DNA of 64,000 bases from Mercurialis annua (Eukaryota; Streptophyta; Magnoliopsida; Malpighiales; Euphorbiaceae). The DNA is taken from assembly GCF_937616625.2 (NCBI RefSeq), contig NC_065570.1, positions 37,889,665 to 37,953,664 on the forward strand. The letters run 5' to 3'. The notes under the pieces are model-generated. The model was not told where the DNA came from and made no database searches. It saw nothing but the letters and a program-made list of their open reading frames with translations. Below, piece after piece: positions 25,301 through 35,500 of this stretch. The position numbers and the translations under genes were made by a program. Numbering within the stretch: the stretch's first letter is position 1; every line of letters starts with the position of its first letter.

Positions 25301-26042
25301 CGCCCTCGCAAAAGAAACACTTTCCTTTGTTCTCCGAGGTGCGCTTCCTTTTTGCAATGGCCTTTTGGGCCTTCAAAACATTCTTCTTAGTTTTCTTCTT
25401 CTTAGTCTTACTAGAAGAAGCAACCACAAGAGAAACTTCCTTTCCCTTAACATTGTTCTTTTGAGCGGTTATCAACATACTTGATAACTCTGCAAGTGTA
25501 CATTCTATCCGATTCATATAGTAATTCGTGATGAAATTACCATACGAATCCGGAAGGGATTGAAGGATCATATCCGTTTGGAGATTGAAGTCCATGATGA
25601 AATCTAGACCCTCTAGACGTTCGATACATCGAATCATCATGTTCACATGTTCTCCAACATCCTTTCCCTCTGAGAGCTTTGCTCGAAATAATTGCTTAGA
25701 TATCTCATATCTAGCAGAACGACTTGATTCACCATACAACTCTTGTAAGTGAAACAATATTTCGCGGACTCCCGGATATTTCTCGTGTTGCTTTTGCAAC
25801 TCGTTATTCATAGATGCCAACATGTAGCACTTGGCTTGTTCGTCATCTAACTTCCACTTGCTCAATGCCTCATGTTCCTCAGGAGATGCCTCAATCGGCA
25901 ATGGTCCCGGAGCATTTGCCTCAAGAACATATGCTATGTGTTCACTTGCAAGAACTATTTTGAGATTTCTTAACCAATCAACAAAGTTAGGACCCACTAG
26001 TCGATTATTGTCGAGAATGCTACTTAATGGATTCGATTTCAT
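22371..26042 (-). CDS. Copia gag-pol polyprotein, 1223 aa, stopped early in RNase H
   Basis: One frame encodes everything for retrotransposition. Gag covers about residues 1-230. The zinc knuckle is C242-C245-H250-C255 (CFFCEGEGHWKRNC). The aspartic protease motif is DTGA at 295-298. The integrase has H429-H434-C460-C463 and catalytic D490, D553 and E589, with exactly 35 residues between the last two (DD35E). RT has QMDVKTAFLNG with D897 and YVDD at 981-984. RNase H has TDSD at 1152-1155 and TEAEYIAA at 1193-1200. The frame ends at TAG after VPTI, about 84 residues before the natural end, so the third RNase H Asp and the C-terminal DPLTKP motif are cut off. Everything else looks intact. The start at 26042 gives MKSNPLSSIL, matching the family gag start. 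The TAG could be a disabling point mutation, a readthrough site or a sequencing error. Confidence 0.95.
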   Translation of the reverse strand: MKSNPLSSILDNNRLVGPNFVDWLRNLKIVLASEHIAYVLEANAPGPLPIEASPEEHEALSKWKLDDEQAKCYMLASMNNELQKQHEKYPGVREILFHLQELYGESSRSARYEISKQLFRAKLSEGKDVGEHVNMMIRCIERLEGLDFIMDFNLQTDMILQSLPDSYGNFITNYYMNRIECTLAELSSMLITAQKNNVKGKEVSLVVASSSKTKKKKTKKNVLKAQKAIAKRKRTSENKGKCFFCEGEGHWKRNCPKYKEFKGKNKKNESLGEGMSISCSFNSNNDSSSKAWVLDTGASSHICSSLQDLANERKLDKDEVILKLGNNASVAAKAIGSSSILLYKHVLYLNNVLYLPNAYRNIMSISCMTRLGYDFLFTKDVCKIIYNNAIVGYGYVQNGLYCINEDARNTNNVIEINTVSNQTSKQLWHLRLGHIAEDRLNKLDKMGILSNLDSASISTCESCLKGKMTRSPFVGQSGRAKDVLEIIHSDVCGPFKEMARGGYLYFITFTDDLSRYGYVVLMKNKSEAFEKFKDFKNEVEKQIGKSIKILRSDRGGEYLSTEFGTFLKECGIISQLTPPGTPQLNGVSERRNRTLLDMVRSMMSYTDLPISLWGHALLSANYILNRVPTKSTPRILYAIWYGKEPSLKHIKIWGCSAYIKKLITDKLESRSIMGRFVGYPKDSLGYYFYIPSEQTIKVSRDAQFLEKEFIQEGGKGRNIELDEESSKDQQNDTMEFDKTHSEPELVKSTETPRRSSRVSHPPERYGFLHDIQELFIHEENDQIVDPSTYEEAICDIDSSRWLEAMKSEMDSMYSNQVWELVDPPEGIIPIGNKWIFKRKLGADGKVETFKARLVAKGFRQRQGVDYEETFSPVAMLKSIRILLAIAAHLDYEVWQMDVKTAFLNGHIEEEIYMEQPKGFVSEEGSKVCKLKRSIYGLKQASRSWNRRFDEAVKSYEFIKNEDEPCVYKKVSGSAITFLVLYVDDILLIGNDVGMLTSVKLWLSKTFSMKDLGEATYILGIRLYRDRSKRMIGLSQRLYLEKILKKFNMENSKRGLIPVRHGIHLSKEMSPKTSEERDEMAKIPYASAIGSLMYAMLCTRPDIAYAVSLTSRYQSNPGSEHWMTVKNIFKYLRRTKDMVLTYGGGDLKIDGFTDSDFQSDIDDRKSISGFVFTCNGGAVSWKSSKQETTADSTTEAEYIAASDAAKEAVWIKKFVSELDVVPTI

Positions 26043-27490
26043 CTTATCTTATCAACCTATGGATAGCAAAGATCTCTAATTAGTATTCGTGTTATTTTGT
26101 ATATTTAACCATAATGATTTGGTCTTTATCAAAATGGCCTCCCACTATCTTTTTCGAATCCTACACTTCCAAAATAGGAAACGTGAATCTTTGTTGGAAA
26201 AGATTTCAAGTGGGTGATTGAATTCTTATATTCATTTATCTTTCCCTCAAGTACTTAATGCTATTCTTGGGATCAAAATGATATATAAGTGAACAATTAC
26301 TTGTTCATCATATCTCATATGAGGTTCAATCATTTCCGGCTCCTAATGCTTTCACCCTCAAGTACTTAATGCTATTCTTAGGTTTCCACATTAGTTAAGT
26401 TTAACCCATTGAATCAACTAAGATGTATCGATTTGAATAATATACGACTCAGGTACGCCTAATTGCCTTTCTCGCCGTATATTATATCGACTACACCCGT
26501 AACATCTCATGCTTAACAATAAACTCAACAACATCTCTTGACGATATCATCTCACCCCTATGTATCCATAGCCGACAAGATGATAACTCAAAGCGTGTTA
26601 GTTTATTGCTCCAATGGAGAGCCATTGATAAACAATTTAATGATTAATCAATATAAACTTAATCTTTTAACTTTTAGGAAGATTTCTTAGGGTTTTAAGT
26701 TATTCAGGTCTCACTAAACACACAATACATTTTAGCATGCATCTCATACATATTAAAGCTAAAATTAATCATGCAATCACACATGTATGATCATGGACTT
26801 CCTAGGTCTCATTCTTTAGCCACAAAAGAATGAGCAAACTATTACATATCTCGGAAATGATTCTCTAATCATTCACTATGTAATATCTGCTTTCTTTAGG
26901 TATAGAGGAATCGTCCTATAACCTCCGAAAGCCTCAACCGATCGCTGATCCTCGAAAAAAAAAATTATTATTTTTTTTTTTTACGGTTTTTTTTTTTCGA
27001 GTCGAAAACTTTTCCCCGGGTGTAAAACCCCTTTTTCAGCATTTCGGTTTTTACGGAAAAAAAAATATTTTTTTTTTCGGGCCGAAAACTTTTTCCCGGG
27101 TGAAAAACCCGTTTTTCAGCATTTTTGGTTTTTATGAAAAAAAAATATTATTTTTTTTTTCGGGTTTTTTTTTTTTTTTTTTTTCGGGTTTCGCCTTTTT
27201 CCGCACATCCCGTTGATGACAACATAATGCACAAGCGAATGACGTATTGTGTTAAATGATCACATTAGAAAAATTCCCAGGATAGATTGGAGGGTCACGA
27301 GCGGACCACTTAAGTACCAATCTCCTAGACAGAATTTAATCAAATGTAATTAATATCACAATAGCGTTTGTTCGTTTTTGGAAAAACAAAATCCCTCGGA
27401 ATTATAAATTACATGCCCAATAATAATTCCTAATTCCATGATTATTTATACATTTATTCAATCGTAAAGCGTTAATACTCGATGATACGG
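26043..27490 (-). other. Long untranslated leader of element 1
   Basis: About 1.45 kb between the primer site and gag. A direct repeat, CCCTCAAGTACTTAATGCTA, occurs at about 26246 and again at about 26353. No coding frame is evident. Most of the leader (26055-26860) is almost the same as 46912-47690 in element 2, although the coding region beyond it is strongly diverged; this suggests cis-acting content such as packaging or dimerisation signals (inference). Confidence 0.75.
26956..27200 (-). repeat. Poly-A/poly-T tract with two hairpin-bearing ~80-bp repeats in leader
   Basis: Two copies (about 26986-27066 and 27068-27147) share a long T-run, CGAAAACTTTT, CCCGGGTG, a CCC-rich segment, TTTTTCAGCATTT and an A-run; a partial third follows. 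Each can form a small hairpin, GGGT/ACCC in the first copy and CGGGT/ACCCG in the second (27095-27111). The whole tract is absent from the leader of element 2. Confidence 0.7.
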
Positions 27491-27504
27491 TGGCTCCGAT
27501 ACCA
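27491..27504 (-). other. Primer binding site of element 1, tRNA-Met
   Basis: The minus strand reads TGGTATCGGAGCCA one base after the LTR end. It matches the initiator tRNA-Met site TGGTATCAGAGC with a single A-to-G mismatch. Confidence 0.88.
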
Positions 27505-27505
27505 C

Positions 27506-29493
27506 TGTTGGCGCAGCGGGAGGCGCGGGTCCGAATCGTATATTTCAATTCAAAATCGAAATTCCAACAATCCGGATCCTAAAGTTGATCATATCAACAA
27601 CAAATGGATCGTCGTATCATTTATTAATTAAAGCACGCATCTAGGAATCGTAAGAAGAATACCTATGTCGATTCTCCAACGATTCTTGTAGTCCCGAAAG
27701 TACGGCGACCTCAAGCTCGTCCACACGAGTATGCGTCCGATTGAATCCTCGCCTTGAAGTAATCCTGCAAGAGTTCCTCTTGCCGAGCAGCCCTAAGCTC
27801 AAACTCTCGCCGCGATCACTACCTTGCTCGGATGTATGAAAAACGTCGCCAAGTTTTTCCCGTGATTGATGAATACTTGAACTCCTTCAAGTGCTTTCTC
27901 TCTCTACAACTTTGTAGTGAGATGTGTGTTGTGTGGTGTTTTGAAATGAGTAAGGACATGCTCTATTTATAGGCTAGAGCATGCCTTAAGAATGCAACAC
28001 CTTGCATGCTAGGTGTCACACACCAAGCAAAGGTGTTGCCACCACATGACACCTTTCATGTGGTGACATCACATAGGTGACATCATATAGGTGATGTCAT
28101 CATATGACATCCCATATATGACATAAGCTTATCTCATCATCACCATGACATCATCATTCCATTAACTTATGATTAGTGCTTTAAGTATCATTAATTACAC
28201 TAATTAATTACTTAAGCCTTCTAATCATAAACCTTGGTTAAAATATAATTAGGTTCCTACTAATTTATAACTCTTATAAATTAGTCCCTAATTAACTTGG
28301 ACATAGTACAATTAGGTTCTTACTAATTTATAACTCTTACAAATTAGTCCTTAATTTGTACTTGTTTTTCATCTTAGATTAATTTCCGAGATATGCTAGT
28401 ATCTATATGAAATCGATCTTTCGTAAACTCAATCGGTTGCACACTCTATTGTGTGTGACTAACTAGGTTCACATCTATATGGCAACGAGAGACATAAGAA
28501 ATACATTTCTTATATTAAATAATTAAATCCCATTTAATTATTAATTCTCGTAGATCGAGAGTGACGTCTAGCAACATATCACGACCCTCAAATAGAGATG
28601 AATGTTTCGATGCATTCTTTATGAACCATTGTTCATAATACCGTACACTCAAAATTCCCTTCATCTAAGATTCCAATCTCGACTAGTGTCACGGTTAAGT
28701 CAAACACTGTTTGTCTTGATCATATGACCTCATCTCTCAGTTCTAATTCTTGATAAATATGACTTCCACTAGAAACAACTTTCTATGTAAGTCATATACA
28801 CCTGCGCAGGTTTTTATCATCCATCAAGAACAATTTGAGATAGCATAGAATCTTGTCTCCGTTCATCCAGAGTGATGAATCCTTTCTAGGTTAAACCCCT
28901 ATCTCCATATGCAACTAATTAGAGCCAACACATCCCGCGGCCCTAGCTCATGAAAGATCTAGAGTTAAGGAGTATCAAACTCTAATCACCTATATACAAG
29001 ATAGTGTCACCGCAAGTCAAAGGACATATGTACAATTATGAACTAGATGACATTAAATTGACTTTAATGAATTACCATGTATAAGTCATCTAGCGTCACT
29101 TGTTCGACTCACTCAACAACTTGAGTGTCCACATGTTTATTCTGATCCCCATCAAGTAGTATGAGACTCACTACTTCCTTTAATTAGTAACTCTTTACTA
29201 ATCATGAGAATAAACAGAGGTGACGATCTTTCCGGGATTATGCGATGCCCTTATTCGTAGGACCCCATCGATCGTGAACGATAATTTAGATCACTTGTAT
29301 AATAGAATCTGTCACTCATATTCTTACTACCTTAAGAATAGATTCTATCACAATGTGATAAGGACAATATGTATTAAATAAACACTTAGTTGATGAGACA
29401 CTTAGTTCAAATAAAAACATATATATCATTGCCAATGGGATTTGTTTATACAAGAATAAATACGAAATGGCCCTAGGGCACAAACTACTAACA
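27506..29493 (-). repeat. 5' LTR of element 1
   Basis: 1988 bp, next to the primer site, so this is the 5' LTR and carries the working promoter. TATA box CTATAAATAG is at 27963-27972 on the minus strand. Confidence 0.95.
27963..27972 (-). promoter_or_regulatory. TATA box of element 1 promoter
   Basis: CTATAAATAG on the minus strand in the 5' LTR, the place from which genomic RNA of the element would start. Several TGATGTCA-like sites lie upstream in the sense direction, around 28060-28150. Confidence 0.7.
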
Positions 29494-30825
29494 AAGTGAC
29501 GTCAGATTAGTATGTTGCGTCTCAAGTCTTTAACATGGTTATATATTACTCAAAATGTGCGTGAAAAGTAACAATAAATTAGTATGTCGAGTCTCACGTC
29601 TATTTAACGCGTCGTTCTGATTACCTAAGCATGGTCAGGTTATATTACTTAAAGTGTGCGTGGAAAGTGACGTTGGATTAGTATGTCGCGTCTCAATTCT
29701 CTTTAATATGTTGTACCGATTACATAAGGATGGTTAGGCTACTTTACGCAAAGTATGCGAGAAAAGTAACAATATATTAGTATGTCGCGTCTGAATTTTA
29801 TTTAACGCGTCGTTCCGATTACCTAAGCATGGTTAGGTTCTATTAAGCTAAGTGTGCGTGAAACTTACGCTAGATTAGTATGTCGTGTTTCAAGTCTCTT
29901 GAATGCGTCATTCCGATTACCGAAGCATGGTTAGGTTATATTACGCAAAGAGTGCTTGAAAAGTGACGCTAAATTAGTATGTCGTGTCTCAAGTCTCTTT
30001 AACACGTCGCTCCGATTAATTAAGCATGGTTAGGTTATATTACGCAAAGTGTGTGTGAAAAGTGACGCTAGATTAGTATGTCGTTTCTCAAGTCTCTTTA
30101 ACATGTCATTCTGATTACCTAAGCATGGTTAGGTTATAATACGAAAGGTGTGCGTGAAAACTGACGCTAGATGACTATGTCGCATCGCAATTTTCTTTAA
30201 CGCCTCGTTGCGATTACCTAAGCATGGTTAGGTTATTTACGCAACGTGTGCATGAAAAGTGACGCTATATTAGTATGTCGTGTCTCAAGTGTCTTTAACG
30301 CGTCGTTTCAATTACCATGTTTATGTCGCATCCCAAGAGTCTTTAACGCGTCGTTCTGATTATCTAAGCATGGTTGGGTTATATTACGCAAAGTGTGCGT
30401 GAACAGTCACAATTAATTAGTATGTCGAGTCTCAAGTCGATTTATAGCGGCGTTACGATGACCTGAACCATGGTTAGGTTATAGTACGCAAAGTTTGCTT
30501 GAAAAGTGACGCTAGATTAGTATGTCATGTCTGAATTCTCTTTAGCGCGTCGTTCCGATTTCCTAAGCATGGTTACGTTATATTACGCAAAGTGTGCGTG
30601 AAAAGTCACAGTTAATTAGTATGTCGTGTCTTAAGTCGATTTAAAGCGGCGTTGCGATTACCTAACCATGGTTAGGTTATACTACGCAAAGTTTGCTTGA
30701 AAACTGACGCTAGATTAGTATATCGCGTCTCAATTCTATTTAACGCGTTGTTCCGATTAACTAAGCATGGTTAGATTATATTACACAAAGTGTGCGGGAA
30801 AAGTGACGCTAGATTAATATGTCGC
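29494..30825 (+). repeat. 99-bp satellite array between element 1 and the solo LTR
   Basis: Forward monomers resume immediately after element 1, beginning with the duplicated AAGTG (29494-29498), and run to the solo LTR. 29550-29760 carries the same variant monomers (AACAATAAATTAGTATG, then TTGTACCGATTAC, then AAGGATGGTTAGG) as 39930-40130. No genes. Confidence 0.95.
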
Positions 30826-32534
30826 TGTTGGCGTAGCGGGACGAGCAGGCTTGGATCGTATATTTCAATTCAAAATCGAAATTCCAACAATCCGGATCCT
30901 AAAGTTGATCATATCAACAATAAATGGATCGTCGTATCATTTAGTAATTAAAGCATGCATCTAGGAATCATAAGAAGAATACCTTTGTCGATTCTCCAAC
31001 GATTCTTGTAGTCCCGAAAGTACGGCGACCTCAAGCTCGTCCACACGAGTATGCATCTGATTGAATCCTCGCCTTGAAGTAATCTGCAAGAGTTCCTCTT
31101 GCCGAGCAGCCCTAATCTCAAACTCTTGCCGCGATTACGACCTTGCTCAGATGTATGAATAACGTCGCCAAGTTTTTCCCATGATTGATGACTACTTGAA
31201 CTCCTTCAAGTGCTTTCTCTCTCTACAACTTTGTAGTGAGATGTGTGTTGTGTGGTGTAATGAAATGAGCAAGGACAAACTCTATTTATAGGCTAGAGCA
31301 TGTCTTAAGAATACAACACGTTGCATGCTAGGTGTCACACACCAAGCAAAGGTGTTGCCATCACATGACCCCTTTCATGTGGTGACATCACATAGGTGAT
31401 GTCATCATATGACATCACATATATGACATAAGCTTATCTCATTACATCATCACCATGACATCATCATTCCATTAGCTTAAGATTAGGGATTTAAGTATCA
31501 TTAATTACACTAATTAATTACTTAAGCCTTTTAATCATAAAACTTGGTTAAAATATAATTAGGTTCCTACTAATTTATAAGTCTTATAAATTAGTCCCTA
31601 ATTAACATGGACATAGTACAATTAGGCAACGAGAGTCAATCGGTTCATGGACATAGTATCTATATGAAATTGATCTATCGTAAACTTAATCGGTTGCACA
31701 CTCTATTGTGTGTGACTAACTAGGTTCACATCTATATGGCAACGAGAGTCATAAGAAACGCCTTTCTTATATTAAATAATTAAATCCCATTTAATTATTA
31801 ATTCTCGTAGATCGAGAGTGACGTCTAGCAACATATCACGAACCCTAAATAGAGATGAATGTTTTAATGCATTCTTTATGAAGCAATGTTCATAATTATC
31901 TCCGTTCATCCAGAGTGATGAATTCTTTCTAGGTTAAACTCCTATCTCCATATATAACTAATTAGAGCCAACCCATCCCGCGGCCTTAGCTCATGAAAGA
32001 TCTAGGGTTAAGGAATATCAAACTCTAATCACCTATATACAAGATAGTGTCACCGCAAGTCAAAGGACATATGTACAATTATGAACTAGATGACATTAAA
32101 TTGACTTTGATGAATTACCATGTAAGTCATCTAGCGTCACTTGTTCGACTCACTCAACAACTTGAGTGTCCACATGTTTATTCTGATCCACATCAAGTAG
32201 TATGAGACTCACTACTTCCTATAATTAGTAACTCTTTACTAATCATGAGCATAAACAGAGGTGACGATCTTTTCGGGATAATGCGATGCCCTTATTCGTA
32301 GGACCCCATCGATCGTGAACGATTATTTAGATCACTTGTATAATAGAATCTGTCACTCATATTCTTAATACCTTAAGAATAGATTCTATCACAATGTGAT
32401 AAGGACAATATGTAATAAATAAACACTTAGTTGATGAGACACTTATTTCAAATAAATACATATATATCATTGCCAGTGGGATTTTATTATACAAGAATAA
32501 ATACAACATGGCCCTAGGGCACATACTACTAACA
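30826..32534 (-). mobile_element. Solo LTR of the copia family
   Basis: A single LTR bounded by TGTTGGCG and TACTAACA, flanked on both sides by GTCGC (30821-30825 and 32535-32539), a 5-bp target duplication inside the satellite motif ATGTCGCGTC. No internal region is present, so the element was reduced by recombination between its LTRs. At 1709 bp it is shorter than the other LTRs (about 1.99-2.04 kb) because of internal deletions, one near 31890 where roughly 190 bp is missing and a scrambled stretch near 31620-31660. TATA box is at 31282-31291 (minus strand). A 64-codon minus frame at 32357-32551 is not a gene. Confidence 0.93.
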
Positions 32535-35500
32535 GTCGCGTAACAAGTCACTTTAACGCGTCGTTCTGATTACCATGCTTATGTCGCGTCACAAGTCTCT
32601 CTAACGCGTCGTTTCGATTACCTAAGCATGGTTAGGTTATTATTACGCAAAGTGTGCGTGAAAAGCGACGCTAAATTAGTATGCCACGTCTCAGGTCTCT
32701 TTAACGCGTCGTTCCGATTACCTAAGCATGGTTAGGTTATTTTACACAAAGTGTGCGTGAATAGTGACGCTAGATCAGTATGTCGCATCTCAAGTCTCTT
32801 CAACGCGTCGTTTCGATTACCATGGTTATCTTGCGTCACAAGTCGCTTCAACGCGTCGTTACGATTACATAAGCATGGTTAGGTCATATTACGTACAGTG
32901 TGCATGAAAAGTGACGTTAGATAAGTATATCGTATTTCAAGTCTCTCTAACGTGCCGTTCCGATTTCCCAAGCATGGTTAGGTTATATTACGAAAAAAAA
33001 TTTGCGTAAAAAGTGACGCTAGATTAGTATTACGTGTCTCAAGTCTCTTTAACACGTCGTTCTGATTGCGTAAGCATGGTTAGGTTATATTACACAAAGT
33101 GTGCGTGAAAAGTTACATTAGATTAGTATGTCGCGTCTCAAGTCTCTTCAACGCGTCGTTCTGATTACCTAAGCATGGCTAGGTTATATTACGCAAGGTG
33201 TGCATGAAACGTTACGCTAGATTAGTATGTCGCGTCCCAAGGATCTTTAACTCGTCATTCCGATTACCTAAGCATGGTTAGGTTTTATTACGCAACGTGT
33301 GCGTGAAAAGTGACGCTAGATTAGTATGTCGCGTCTCAAGTTTCTTTAACGCGTCGTTTCGATTACAATCCTTATGTCGCATCACAACTCTCTCTAACGC
33401 GTCTTTCCGATTACCTAAGCATGGTTAGGTTATATATTACGCAAAATGTGCGTGAAAAGTGACGCTAGATTATTATATGCCGCATCTCTGGTCTCTTTAA
33501 CGCGTCGTTCCGAATACTTAAGCATGGTTAGGTTATTTTACAAAAAGTGTGCGTGAAAAGTGACGCGAGATTTGTATATCGCGTCTCCAATCTCTTTAAC
33601 GCGTCGTTTCGATTACCATTCTTATCTTGCGTCACAAGTCTCTTTAACGTGTCATTATGATTACCTAAGCATGGTTAGGTTATATTACGCAGAGTGTCCG
33701 TCAAAAGTGATGCTAAATTAGTATATCGTATCTCAAGTCTCTCTAACGGTCATTCCGATTTCTTAAGCATGGTTAGGATATATTATGCAAATTGTGCGTG
33801 AAAAGAAACGCTAAATAAGTATGTCACGTGTCAAGTCTCTCTAACACGTCGTTCCGATTTCCTAAGATAATTAGGTTATATTACGCAAAGTGTGCGTAAA
33901 ACGTGACGCTAGATTAATATTACGCGTCTCAAGTCTCTTTAACACGTCATTCCGATTACCTAAGCATGGTTAGGTTACATTATGCAAAGTGTGCACTAAA
34001 ACTTACGTTAGATTAGTATGTCGCGTCTCAAGTCTCTTTAATGTGTCGTTCTGATTACCTAAGCATGGCTAGGTTATACTACGCAAGGTGTGCGTGAAAA
34101 GTAACGCTAGATTAGTATGTTACGTCTTAAGGCTCTTTAATGCGTCGTTCTGATTACCTAAGCATGGTTAGGTTATATTACGCAAAGAGTGCGTTAAAAG
34201 TGACGCTAAATTAGAATGTCGCGTCTCAAGTCTCTTTAATGCGTTGTTTCGATTACCATGCTTATGTCGCGTCACAAGTCTCTCTAACGCGTCGTTCCGA
34301 TTATCTAAGCATGGTTAGGTTATATCACGCAAAGTGTGCGTGAAAAATGACGCTATATTAGTATGTCGCGTCTCAAGTCTCTTTAACGTGTAGTTTCGAT
34401 TACCTTGCTTATCTCGCGTCACAAGTCTCTTTAACTCGTCATTGTGATTACCTAAGCATGGTTAGATTATATTACGCAAGGTGTGCGTGAAAATTGACGC
34501 TAGATTAGTATATCCTACCTCAAGTCTCTCTAACGCGTCGTTCCGATTATCTAAGCATGGTTAGGTTATATTACGCAAAGTGTGCGTGAAAAGTGACGCT
34601 AGATTAGTATGACGCGTGTCAAGTGTCTTTAACACGTCGTTCCGATTTCCTAAGCATGGTTTGGTTATATTACGCAAAGTGTGCGTAAAAAAGTGACGGT
34701 AGATTATTATATCGCGCCTCAAGTCTCTTTAACACGTCGTTCCAATTACCTAAGCATGGAAAGCTTATATTACGCAAAGTGTGCAGAAAAGTGACGGTAG
34801 ATTAGTATATCGCGTCTCAAGTCTCTTTAATGTGTCGTTCTGATTACCTAACAATGGTTAGGTTATGTTACTTAAGGTGTGCGTGAAAAGTGACGCTAGA
34901 TTAGCATGTCGCATCTCAATGCTCTTTAACACGTCGTTTCGTTTACCTAAGCATGGTTAGGTTATATTACGCAATGTCTACGTGAAAAGTGACACTATAT
35001 TAGTATCTCGCGTCTCAAGTCTTTTTAACGCGTCGTTTTTGATTACCATGCTTATTAACCCGTCGTTCCGATTATCTAAGCATAGTTAGGTTATATTACG
35101 CAAAGTGCGCGTGAAACGTTACGGTAGATTAATATATCGCTACTCAAGTCTCTTTGATGCGTCGTTCTGATTACCTAAGCATGGTTAGGTGATATTACGC
35201 AAAGCGTGCGTAATAAGTGACGCTAGATTAGTAAGGCGCGTTTCAAGTCTCTTTAACGCGTCGTTTCGATTATTATGCTTATGTCGTGTCACAAGTGTCT
35301 CTAACGTGTCGTTCCAATTACCTAGGCATGGTGAGGTTATTTTACGCAAAGTGTGCGTGAAAAGTGACGCTAGATTAGTATGACGCGTCTCAAGTCTCTT
35401 TAATGCGTATTCCGATTACCTAAGCATGGTTAGGTTATATTGCGTAAAGTGTGCGTGAAAAGGGACGTTAGATTAGTATGTTGCGTCTCAAGTCTCTTTA

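Larger units (their letters stand above)
20114..29493 (-). mobile_element. Complete Ty1/copia retrotransposon (element 1), Angela/BARE-like
   Basis: A 9380-bp element on the minus strand with two 1988-bp LTRs, 5-bp target duplication AAGTG, tRNA-Met primer site, long leader, one gag-pol frame and polypurine tract. In sense orientation the LTR begins TGTTAGTAG and ends GCGCCAACA. Reading the LTRs side by side I count about eight substitutions (around 0.4 %), so the insertion is recent; a rate of 1.3e-8 per site per year (assumed, not measured here) would give roughly 0.15 million years. Order gag, protease, integrase, RT, RNase H is the copia order. The gag opening (NRLVGPNFVDWLRNLKIVL) and very long LTRs resemble the Angela/BARE lineage; that lineage call is an inference. 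Confidence 0.96.

Noticed and set aside
24250..26079. Several plus-strand frames of 63-96 codons across 22230-26079
   Set aside because: They are antisense shadows of the copia gag-pol frame.
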